From Protopterus annectens (Eukaryota > Chordata > Ceratodontiformes > Protopteridae), in NCBI RefSeq assembly GCF_019279795.1, contig NC_056738.1, positions 407,599,380-407,663,379 on the forward strand: DNA of 64,000 bases, in the 5' to 3' direction. Below are positions 54,248 through 64,000 of the stretch, piece after piece. Numbering within the stretch: position 1 is the first letter of the stretch; each line of letters starts with the position of its first letter. Position numbers and translations under genes: made by a program. The notes beneath the pieces were generated by a model. That model had not been told where the DNA came from and did not search any database. It saw nothing but the letters and a program-made list of their open reading frames with translations.

Positions 54248-54516
54248 TTTTTTATATAATTTCTCAATAAAAACTTTACAAGTACTTTTTTTTTCTTGTT
54301 TATTCTCATTTCCTTTCACCTACCTCCTCTGTTAATATTCGCAGACGTTAGGGACCTCAATGTTTCCTTCTCTGCCTTTTCTGTCATGCCATTGGCACTC
54401 CCTTGTCTTTAACAGAGAAAAAAGGTTTAAGTTTTGTTATAGTTAAAATTGTGTAGTTTTGAATTATTTGGCTTATTTGGGTGTGTGTGTGTGTTCCTGT
54501 CTTGTTTTTGCTCATC

Positions 54517-56991
54517 ATGTCTGAAAAACTAACTGGCTTTAAGAGATGCACTTCTTATGAGCACAAGATCCCAAATTCTGATGCCCACAAGAAGTGTGTC
54601 TATTGTTTAGAACCAGAACATTTGGATGTTGATTGTGTAGTGTGTCCAGCCTCTAACTCTTGGTCTTTGGCCGACCATAGGAACAAGCTGATTTTAAAAT
54701 GTCTGTTGCAGGGGTCTTCTACTTCTGGAGCTCAAACCCCCTTAAAGCATATTGGCTCCAAACGATCCCCTTTTGCTTCTGTGAGAAGTCATTGGAGCCT
54801 GATCAGAAGACACCTAAAGTCTCAGCTTCGAGCACCACCAAGAAAGTTATTAGATCCGAAGACCTCCTCGGATATGTCATCCTGTACTCCGAGCATTTGT
54901 AATCCACCCTGTGATCCAGACCCCCTATTGGACCCAATTTCTTCAGCTCCAAGTAGATCCAAATAGTCTTCATATCCTAGGTCCTCTGTGGAAACTGAAG
55001 GAACCATAATTATTTCAGGCTCCCCTATTCCAGGAACCTCTTCTATGAATCCCAAAGCTTCAGATCTGACGCTTATCAGCCATACACCAGCCTTCTAGTT
55101 GGAGCCACTTTCTACAGTTTTTCCCACCAAAGTTTTTCAGACTCAGACAAATTCCCGACACACTTCCTCAGCATCTTCTTCCACGTCTTCCCAAAGCTTC
55201 ACCGAGGCTGATATGGACAGGATGATATGGAAGTTTCTCAGGGTACAGATTCAGATGGGAATCTTGCCATCTCTTTCCCATCTTGGATCCTTGAGTACTC
55301 CATCTACTTTGCAGACTTCTTTTCTGGTCTGACCATTGGTTTTGGAACCCCAAGATAGGCAGTATCAGATCTGAGGAAGGTCCCTTCCTCGACTCAGACT
55401 ATGTCCTTGACCAGCCTTTCTCTGTTTTTTTCACATCAGAGCAGGTCTCAGATCAGAGACATCGGCGCCGACTCTAGAGGGTTGCCTTTAGCTCTGACTT
55501 TGACGGATTTGTCTCTTCCCCTTGGGGCTTTGGCCTTCGGCTCCAGTCCGTTTCTGTCTGGAGGCCACAGATCCATGGTTGGCTCTGCTCTCTCTCGTCC
55601 AGTAACTTCAGCTGTGAGGGAGAGTGTCTCCCCAGGTCTGCCGGCATTCTGGGTTACAGAAGGGGCTTTCTCCAGGATCAGAGAGCCATCTCCTCCCACC
55701 CAGAGTCTGTCCCTTTCTTTGTCAGATGTGAGCACTGAGCCTATCGCTCCTGCTCTAGGTCAGCCTGGCCAGAGGAGCCTCCAGACTGCTTCCCCCCAGG
55801 GAGTCCCCCCTTCTTCCAATACCTGCCCAGAACACAGAGGAGGTTCCTCGAAAAAAAAAAGTATAAGAGGAGGCACATAGACTGTCCCATGAAGTCCCTC
55901 GCAGAGGAGACAGATTTCGATGAGGGAGAAGGTTTTCCCTGATCACCACCTGATGATATCAACTTCTGAGACAACCTATAACTTCTCTGGCAGAAAGGTG
56001 GCTGGTCCTCTCAGCCTTCTCCTGAGGAATCGGTGTTCCTACAGGCTTTTGGGGCAGGCCCATCTACATCCTGGGTGACTTCCTCTGCGGATGATCTGAT
56101 AGATTATTTCCCGCCGGGCCTGGAAGGAACCAGACACAGTCAAGCCTATTTCTAAGCACTCCAATAGGTTCCTTAGCCCACCTTCTGATCGTTGACATTG
56201 GAGTAAAGGCGTTCCGGTAGATGCCATTGTTTCAGCAGCCACAAAAGCACTAGCCAAACAAATCTGCAGTGTCTATCCACCAAACAAGGATTCTAGGGTG
56301 TTGGACAGACATGGAAAGTGCATTTACACCTCAGCTAATTTCACATAGAGTTCGGTAAAGTATTTGGCACACTTCACCTTATTGCAGAGAGACCTGGTTA
56401 AAGAATTAACCAACTCTCTTGCTGAGACCATGTCAGAGGAGGATTTGAAAAAGGTTTCTCCCCAACTAGCCACTCTTTCTTCTCTTGCAAATTCCTGAAT
56501 GAGTTTGATTTCACATATGGCGGAAGGCAGCTCACGAGTAGCCGGTGCAGGTATAGCCATCAGGGGATATGCCTGGGTGCAGCTGTGGTTTTTGCAGAAC
56601 CCTTCAAGGTGTCATTTATTAATGCGCCCCCTTCAATGGTTCCTTTTTGTTTGGACCATCTGTCAGATGCACTATCCCTGAAACAAGCAAGAAGGAAATT
56701 TTTGTTTGCCGTGGGGATCAAGTTTCCCTTCCGTCAGAGGACCCTTTCTAGGAGCCAGCGAGGATGGAAGAAAACTGATTCAGAAGTCTCAGGGATCTTT
56801 CCAGGACCCGAGAGGAGATACCTCCTCCAGAGGTACAGGGGGAGGTTTCACTGGCAGACGCTGCCCTACAGTCAGGGGGAGTCTGCAGAGTCAGGGTTTC
56901 AGGGAGTTCTTTCCTGACAAGGCCCTGCAGAAGCATTGCCTGCCTGTTCATTTCTGGAAGCAGTTGGGGGTTGTATATCATGGCATCTAAA
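54517..56991 (+). pseudogene. gag-like ORF of F
   Basis: ATG 54517 opens MSEKLTGFKRCTSYEHKIPN, then DAHKKCVYCLEPEHLDVDCV, a Cys/His cluster. A stop at 54964 and shifts follow. Later pieces are SSSTSSQSFTEADMDRMIWK (about 55165-55230), the Ser-rich 55401-55880 segment, GPSTSWVT-like (about 56063), VLDRHGKCIYTSANF (about 56298-56340) and an FINAPPSMVPF remnant near 56620, then an RGTGGGFTGRR tail. The 3' end runs into the start of RT and is cut by the LINE at 56992. Order matches gag of B, C and D. Confidence 0.72.
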
Positions 56992-59900
56992 TTGATTTAT
57001 TTATTGACATTTGTTTACTGGGAAAGTCCACTGGGCCAGAAAGAGCCAGTTTTTAGTGGAGGCCCCGGGAGAAAAGCTCCAGGTCAAATAAATTAAATAC
57101 AATGTTTACAAAGTATCAAAACATGAAAAAAGCAAAAAATCCACAAGTTTCAAGGTAGTCATAAGCTAGAAATTCTGTGCCACTTAAAGTTGATTTGAAA
57201 TGAGATACAAATGAGTACAGAAGTAGTACAAAGTTTCAAAGGAAGTTCAACTATATAGCAGTTTCAAAAAGAGTTGTAGTTCGTAACAGGAGGAATCAAA
57301 TTAACACATTCTCAAGTTAATTGCTATAAATTTAATCTAGGTAATGTCTAGTGAAGATGTAGAGCAGGAAAGAGAATAGTTTGAGGCGCGAGATAGCATA
57401 GCAGCAGTACTAGATCTGAAGGGGAGAAAAGTCAAGTGATGGCATCATGTGGGGTAGAAGGGGCATTTGAGCAGTTGCATATCCAATTAGAGAGGAGATG
57501 CTTATGTAGGGTGGTTTTAAAGTTAGAGGGATGTTCACTGCAGATAGAAGAGGGGAGGTTATTCCATAATCTGGCAATGATCCAGGAGTATGAGTTTTCC
57601 TGCAGGTAGGTTTGGTTTGTGAATTTGGAGTAAGTGTTGATGTTCTGATTGTAGTGGCCTAAGGGGGGTGTAGGGGGCAAGTAAGGAGCTAAGGGCAGGA
57701 CAGTCTTGTGGTTTATGGATAAGTTTGTGAGGTAGTTAGCTGAAGGTGTAATAGGTAGTGAGAGAATTCAAGCCATTGGAGTTTCCTTAAGGCAATGCAA
57801 TGTTGGGAAGGTTGGCGACTACTTGTAGCAAATTTGGCAGTCTTTTTTAGCAGGAATCTAGTTTTAGTTTCAGGGAAGACTGCATGTTAATTAATTGTGC
57901 ACCAAAGGTTAGAGAGGGTAGTAAGTAAGAAAGGGCTAAAGCTTGTTTAGTTGGTAAGGAGAGAAACCTGTTATGCCTGTATACAAGCCATAGTTTGTGT
58001 TTTATTAATACTGGATAGGATATGCAGATCGAACTTCAGGTTTTTTCTCTATTATGACTCCTAATAGTTTGGTACTGGCTGTGAATTCAGTTTTTATAGA
58101 GTTCAGTGAAAGTATATTGAAATGTTCTTTGACAGCTGCGTTTCTTTTGGGGTTAAACATCATAACTTTGTTTTTTTTTTTTTTGTATTTAGAGAAAGGT
58201 GTTTTTGTAGAGCCAGGATTCTACATTAAAGAAGGCTGTTTGAGTCATTTGTTGTTGTATGTTGGGGCTGGGCGCAGTGCAGACTATGGTAGTCATCTGT
58301 GTTCTGGACTAGGGAGGTGTTTGGAATACCTTGTTGAAGATTATAAATATGTTGAACAGAAGAGGACCTAAAATTCAGTCTTGTGGAACGTCTGTAGGGT
58401 TATGAATGTAGGGAGAAAGAATTTTGCCATTTAACTGCATGTTGCCTGAGAGATGACTTTTAAACCAGTTAAGAGACTGGGGGGGATAAACCTGTAGAAG
58501 AAAGTTGGGACTGGAGGACAGAATGAGATGGTATCAAATGCTTTTGATGGGCCATACAGTATCAGCTCTCATTTTGGATCTAAGTCTCGGGCTTTAATTA
58601 TATCCAAGAAGGAGATTAGGGCAGTAAATGTGCTGTGCCCTGGATGGAATCCATGTCTGGTTGGGGAGAGGATTTTATTTGGAAGGTAATGGATACGTTT
58701 TGGACACATTTTTCCAGAATTTTGGAGATGAGGACTAGTACAGCAATGGGTCGAAAGTTAGAGATATCAGTGGATGGGCCACCTTTATGAAATGGCAGGA
58801 CAAAAGCTTTTTTTCCAAAGACAAGGGATGTAGGATTCTTGGATGGACCCGTTAATAAGGATACTAATTCAGTAGGCTACTGCATCAGCAGCAATCTTAA
58901 GGAATTTGGCAAGAATGTTGTCAGGATTAGATTCCAAAAGAGTTTTTTAATAGAGGAAGTGGAGATGGGGAGAGAGTGAATTCTAGTTTGAGGGGTCCTT
59001 TATACAGTTTTGAGTAGGGATGTTAGAGATGGAGAAATTATGAAGTGGAATAGGAAATGGGGTTTGGGTATAGGGATGTGATTAATCGGTAGGAGTGAGG
59101 AAAAGGAGGCAGTAAGGTTAGCAATAGTATCAGTGAAATAGGAGTTTGAATTTAGAGCTGATATGGTCAGGCGGCTGGTAGGGTAAAGGCAGAGATTGGA
59201 TTTAGTGCCGGTATTTAAGAGATTATTGATAGAGGACCATAAAAGTTTGGGATTATTTTTCCTGTTTAAGTTCCAGAAATAGTGTTGCTGGTCTTTGCAG
59301 ATAAGTTTTTGTCTTGGTTTCGGAGCTGTTTGTAATGGATAAGGTCGGAAGGATTCTTAGGTTTGAGTCAGCGTTTCCAGGTTTGTCCCTATTTTTCATG
59401 ATTTCTGTAGTAGATTTAGGTAGCCAAGGGGCATACTTGGATTTAATTATTTTGGATCTGGTAGGAGCTAAGCTGTGCAGGACGTTTAGAAAGGAGTTAT
59501 TGAAGTAAAGGAGGGCATCATCTAGTGGAAGGGTTTTAAGACCGTTCCAGTTGTAGTTACTTAAGATACTGTTGAAGGTATGTGGACAGAATTTTGATAG
59601 GTCTTTGATTACCTTAATATTATGGCCGTCAAAGAGAGATGAGCAGTTGCTAATAGCGAAGGCTGGGAGGTGGTCACTAAAGGAGTTTGCCAGGGTGCCA
59701 GAAATTGGGTATTTGGAAGGGTCTGAGACCAGGATCCAGTCTAGTATTGCGTCTTTATTAGTTGTATCGTTAAATCTAGTAATTGCATTTATTAGTTGTG
59801 TAAAATGAAATAAATTTATACTGGAGGGAGATTGATTGGAGGATGTAGAAGCCCAGTCAGTGTTCATGTCATCTAATGTAATAGTTTAGTTTTTTTATAG

Positions 59901-60900
59901 TAAAGGAAATCCAAGGTATTATATCTTCTAAAACTGGGATGTTTCCTGGGGGAATGTATATAACTTTAATGCAGAGTTTTTTTGAAGTTATTGATGTCCA
60001 GAAATGAGATTAAAATCTCTGCATTTGAAAATATGGAATAGTCAGTAAATGGGGATATTTTGAGAGTATTGGAGTAACTTAAGGTGACGCCACCTCTTTT
60101 TTATGTTGTCTTATCTGCCCTAGTTACATTGAAATTGGGAGAGAGACATTCAGTCTTGAATGGCAGGTTTTAACCAAGTTTCAGTAGCCGCTAAGATGCG
60201 TGTTCTGTTTTGGGTGAACCATGCATGGAGCTTGGAGGTTTTGTTACAAATGCTTTGAAAGTTTGTAGTAGTTAAATGGAGACTTTTTGCATGTTTGAGA
60301 GTTAAGCTGTGGAGATGAAAGTGGAGTTTGGGGACCTGGGCTAGGGTGAATATCACCAGAACATACAAGGGAAGAAAAGATAAGATATAACCTGCTGATA
60401 GTCTAACAGCTTAGAGAGAAAGAAGGGAGGAAGGTATTCTACAGAATTTTGTTTATAGTTTAGGGAATAGTTAGTAGGGAGAATGAGGGGTTTGCTACAG
60501 AGAAGTGGAGCTGAGAAGTAAAGGCTGGAGCTAATGTCAGAGTAATCATTAGAGCCAGTCTGTGTAGTAAAGTTAAAACTGGTAGTTAGGGAGTAAGGGC
60601 TTAATGCTGTGAGGTTTATGAATAGTAAGACATACAGTTAAAGGGAAGAGGTGTGTGAAGTGTGAGATGAAGGAAGACCTTGCAGAGGAATGCAACTAGA
60701 GAAGGGTGTGGAACCAAGATAGGAAGGAGTAAGAGGGGTAAGTGGTTAATGAGTGAATGGGTGTGAGTGGGAGTAACTGGGGGTGGCTATGAAAGTATAA
60801 CTAATGAGTGGGTGGGAATGTGAGTAGGGTAGGGGAGCAAAGTGAACCCAGAACGAAGCGAAGGGCGAACGGAGCGGGGATACATCTTGTTCAAGGCTAA
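56992..60900 (-). mobile_element. LINE, CR1/Rex1-like, nearly full length, decayed
   Basis: On the minus strand the endonuclease start is NFQSICNKTSKLHAWFTQNR and ILAATETWLKPAI (about 60170-60290). The endonuclease end is DAILDWILVSDPSKYPISGT and SDHLPAF (about 59640-59760). RT remnants include RPIAVLVLISKILEKC (about 58700-58750), ILGPLLFNI and a TDDY box near 58280. The C-terminus SYSWIIARLWNNLPSSICSE is at 57432-57680. The 3' end is an ATAA-type tail at 56992. Same family as 12600-14290. The 5' limit near 60900 is approximate. It is antisense to F and to SF3B2. Confidence 0.8.
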
Positions 60901-60929
60901 GCATGCAAAGAAATGCCTGGAGAAATATA

Positions 60930-62640
60930 ACAAACAACCCCTTGATGCTGAACATAATATCCAAAGGTTATTACTTTCTCTTTTCTCCTGTCCACCTCCA
61001 GGTCACAGGAGGAAACATCGTGATGTACCACCCAGTCAGAGTGAGTACACAATTTGAGAAGTTCAAAATTTTCTACTAAAAAGTCATCCAAGAGTTCCTG
61101 ACTGAACAAATAGAATTCAGATCTTATTCTTGTTTCCTTTTAGTGCCAAAGACGGGGGACCTGAGACCTTTTCCGGACCTCTGCAACTTGAATTAGTTTA
61201 AGAAGTCAAAGTTCCAAATGGTTACAGTACAGTCTATTCTGCCACTTTTAGCCAAGGACGATTGGATGTGCTCTGTGGATCTTCAGGATGCATACTATCA
61301 TATCAAAATTGACAGGCACTCTAGAAGACACTTGTACTTTGGACTTGGAGCTAGTCGTTACTAGTTCAGAACACTGCCCTTTAGATTCACCACAGCCCTC
61401 TGGGTGTTTACCAAATGTTTGGTAGTTGTAGCTACTCACCTGAGGCTAAAAGGATTCCAGATGTTTCCCTACTAAGATGATTGGCATTGGCTGCTACAGT
61501 CCAGGGATTAGCTAATGAAGACCTTCAGCCACCTGGGAATTATGATAAATCTTGCAAAATCAAACTTGACTCCTGTTCAGAACCCAGAGTTCATAGGAGC
61601 ACAATTGGGCAAACAGAAGTGGCTTCACTACCGATGCATTAACTAATTGTAAGATGGGTTCAGGACTTCCTTCTCCACCAGCAAAGCTAGTTCTATTGGC
61701 TCTGGGGTAAGTGGCAGCTGTGGTCATTCTAACCCCTTAGCAAGGTTCTTTGAGGGTTCTTCATTTGACCATAGCTGTTCAGTGGTCCATTCTTTACCAA
61801 CCCCTGTCAGCTCCCATAAAACTATCTTAAATCTGCAGAATCGTCTACAGTGGTGGATAAAATCAAATGGCCTGTCTTTGTGCAGGCCTTTTTCCCTTCC
61901 CCCTTGATAGCCACAGTGACAACAGATGCTTCCCAGTTTGGGTGGGGGGACATTACCAAGGAATTCCCAGTTTGGGTGGGGGCTCTACCAAGGAAAATGG
62001 TCCATGGCATGTGGTCATCTTCCAAGACCAAACTGCATATCAATGTCCTAGAGATGAGAACAGTTCTAAAGTTGCAAGCTTTTCAGGATGCTGTCCCTCT
62101 GGGGACGATTGCAATTCACACAGACTTGTCAGTAGTCTGGTACATCAACAAACAAGGAGGAAGCCATTCCTACCCATTGTGCAGGGAGGTCATGAGAGTT
62201 TGGGAATGGGCGATATCTTCAGACCGCTTTCTAATTGCATCATACATTCCAGGGGAAACCAGCATTCTAGTGAACAGATTCAGCAGGTCCATTCTGACTC
62301 CTCACGAGTGGTCCCTCAGTCAGTCAGTAGCAAACAAGATTTTCAGCCGTTGGGGCCAACCTTGTTGCAACCTTTTTGCCTCTCTCATGAAAGTATTTTG
62401 CTCTGATCCCGCCTGAAGGGAAAGTCACCCAGGGTTGCTCTAGTCCACGATTGGCACCAGGTCATCCATTGATCCCAAACGTTTTCCATAAAGCCAGCAG
62501 GTTGAAGAGCTCAGTAATTGTCATTGCTTTCTGCCTCATCGGTATGGTTCCCCTTTCTTTGGTCTCACCTCAAGTATTTGCCATCAGTACTGGATCCCAA
62601 ACAGGAGCTCATAACTTATCTATCAGACATCCAGTCTCCC
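60930..62640 (+). pseudogene. Reverse transcriptase-RNase H of F, after the LINE
   Basis: RT resumes with NITNNPLMLNIISKGY (about 60927). CSVDLQDAYYHIKIDRHSRR (about 61270-61320) and a decayed PFRFTTALWVFTKCL region follow; the YLDD box is lost (near 61470). RNase H (61850-62416) keeps TTDASQFGWG, LHINVLEMRTVL, IAIHTDLSVVWYINKQGGSH (one residue shorter than relatives before LSVVW) and NRFSRSILTPHEWSL. A short direct duplication at about 61930-61980 adds extra residues after the first catalytic Asp. Confidence 0.75.
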
Positions 62641-63800
62641 AGCCTTCACTCTAAACTTGACCTCATGGTTTCTCTACTTCCAGTAATTGTAAGAAAGTCC
62701 AGGCTTGCCCCTTCCATTTGTGAAATAGTCCTGGCCTTAGTACTATAAACAATACTAATTTCATGAACTTTAAGCGTACTTTGACTTAGTAATGGGGTCC
62801 ATTCCCATCATGGCATTAGAAACCCAAAACACTTGGAGAAATTGAGTGAGGGCTTCCACTAAAAAAGATATACAGCAGCAAATGGAAGAAGTTTTCTATT
62901 TAGGCTTCAAAGGAAAACATTGACCCTTTCCCAGCACCCTAGTACACTCTCTTTTTTTTTTTTTTGAGGTAGCCAGATTCTCTACCATCAGATGTTAACT
63001 GGGGGCCATATCCAGTTTTCATGCTGGGAAGGGATCCTCTTCTCTTTTTTTGTTCTATATTATGTAAAGTTTTCATGAAGAACATTTTTCATCTTAGACC
63101 TCCAATAAAAGATCCTTCTCCCCGTTAGGATCTTAAGTTGGTACTGCAAGACCTTACGCAGAAGTTCTTTAAACCAGCTGATACTTGTGACATGAGATTT
63201 CTCTTTTGGAAAACAAATTTTCTGGTAGCAATTACTTCTGCTGAGCGAGTATTGGAGCTTCAGGTTTTGCCAGCAAAATGTCCTTAATTTTTTTGTAAGG
63301 ATAGGCTATCCTTAAGAACAAATCTTCCTTTATGCCTAAGGTAGCCACAGAATCTGAAGTTAACCACCCAATTCAATTATCAGTTTTCTTCCCCAAATTT
63401 TCTAACAAAGGACAGTATATTTTGCATCTCATAGATGTTCACAGGCAAGTACATTTCTGCCTCCACAGAACAGAGAGGTATAGGAAATTGGATCAGCTGT
63501 TTGGATCTTTCTCAACAAAGCCAGTCAGGTCAGGCAGTTTCAAAAATTACCTTAGCTAAATAGATTACAGTTAGAATTTCTTTCATCTATTCACATAATG
63601 GTATTGAGTTGCCTCGACCTCCCAAAGTCCATTCCACAAGATGTATGGCTACCTCGTCTGCCCTTTTTTCTAGAGCCTCAATTGCTGAGATTGTGCTGCA
63701 GCCACTTGATCTAAGACTCGCACCTTTGTCTCACATTATAAATTGGACGTTGTTTCTAGGAACAGGGCATCCTTTGGCTCTACCGTGCTGTGGCACATCC
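62640..63800 (+). pseudogene. Tyrosine recombinase of F, decayed
   Basis: The core-binding start (KDIQQQMEEVF-like, about 62860) and the Arg-box region (AITSAERVLELQVL, about 63230-63265, with Glu in place of the first Arg) are readable. The frame 63332-63559 gives MPKVATESEVNHPIQLSVFF and LIDVHRQVHFCLHRTE. HSTRCMATSSALFSRASI (about 63629) keeps HxxR. The end ATW and SHYKLD is frameshifted (SHIINWTLFLG). Inactive. Confidence 0.75.
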
Positions 63801-63834
63801 TTCCTTGATGGCTGCCCAGGAGTTGCATAGCTGG

Positions 63835-63930
63835 GAAATCTGACGCATCAATGAGGAAGAATGAAAAGGACAGCATCAAATTTAGACGTTATGTACTTAT
63901 AACTAGGCATCGTTGTTGTCCATTTTCATT
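63835..63930 (+). repeat. ICR of F
   Basis: TCAATGAGGAAGAATGAAAA-GGACAGCATCAAATTT is the complement of the F left end at 48080-48115. The next part (AGACGTTATGTACTTATAAC) should be the complement of the right end, which lies outside the window. Confidence 0.75.
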
Positions 63931-64000
63931 CTTCATGTCCCCCCCCCCCAAAAAAAAAAAAATCCCCTGTCACGGTGCTGTTGAGAAGTACTTGGAGGAA

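Larger units (their letters stand above)
48080..64000 (+). mobile_element. DIRS retrotransposon F, right end outside window
   Basis: The left ITR begins near 48080 (TTATCTGACTATGTCC, then TTTTCATTCTTCCTCATTGA). The ICR at 63835-63930 contains the inverted copy (TCAATGAGGAAGAATGAAAA), which ties the two ends together. Inside are element D (48300-54247), F's leader and gag (54248-56991), a LINE (56992 to about 60900), and the rest of RT-RNase H and YR (60930-63800). Only the right ITR is missing. F is more decayed than D, as expected for the host of an insertion. Confidence 0.83.

Overview
The window is vertebrate nuclear DNA from a species with very large, repeat-filled introns. Two short exons on the + strand (18387-18529 and 44947-45048) match the acidic and following segment of splicing factor SF3B2 (SAP145). 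They join in phase and have proper splice sites, so the window is intronic sequence of one SF3B2 gene: an upstream intron (1-18386), a middle intron of 26.4 kb (18530-44946) and a downstream intron (45049-64000). Abundant DIRS tyrosine-recombinase (YR) retrotransposons in a spliced vertebrate gene point to an amphibian such as a salamander or caecilian, or a lungfish. That taxonomic guess is inference.

Almost all recognisable sequence is transposon. I count nine DIRS-type elements, all on the + strand. Each has an inverted terminal repeat (ITR) at each end, a gag-like ORF, RT-RNase H, an overlapping YR gene, and, before the right ITR, an internal complementary region (ICR) carrying complements of both outer ends. 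They fall into two lineages. Lineage 1 comprises E, A1, A2, A3 and A4, with a gag N-terminal Cys/His cluster and ends near GATGTTC...ACTGTACTT. Lineage 2 comprises B, C, D and F, with Ser/Ala/Pro/Thr-rich gag segments and ITRs rich in TCGGNNCCGA.

Layout. Upstream intron: old element E (1378-11896) carries A1 (1-1377, left end outside the window), a MITE (3339-3740), a CR1-like LINE fragment (4908-5520) and A2 (5898-11445). It is followed by a minus-strand LINE (12600-14290) and a Penelope-like RT relic (14850-16720). Middle intron: C (21120-44834) contains A3 (21298-26795) and A4 (26822-38586). A4 contains B (28457-34663), and C's YR gene is also broken by a Penelope-like fragment with hammerhead-ribozyme halves (43541-44053). 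Without C this intron would be about 2.7 kb. Downstream intron: F (from about 48080 past the window end) contains D (48300-54247) near its left end and a minus-strand LINE (56992 to about 60900).

Nearly all retroelement genes are broken by stops and frameshifts. The best preserved is the YR gene of D (52463-53806), open throughout with the catalytic residues in place. The most interesting signals are the preserved ICRs, which let the circle junctions be read; an AAT trinucleotide shared by B's circle junction and both of its insertion junctions; repeated insertion of DIRS elements into the left leader or ICR of other DIRS elements; and an ITR decamer motif repeated through the gag genes of lineage 2.
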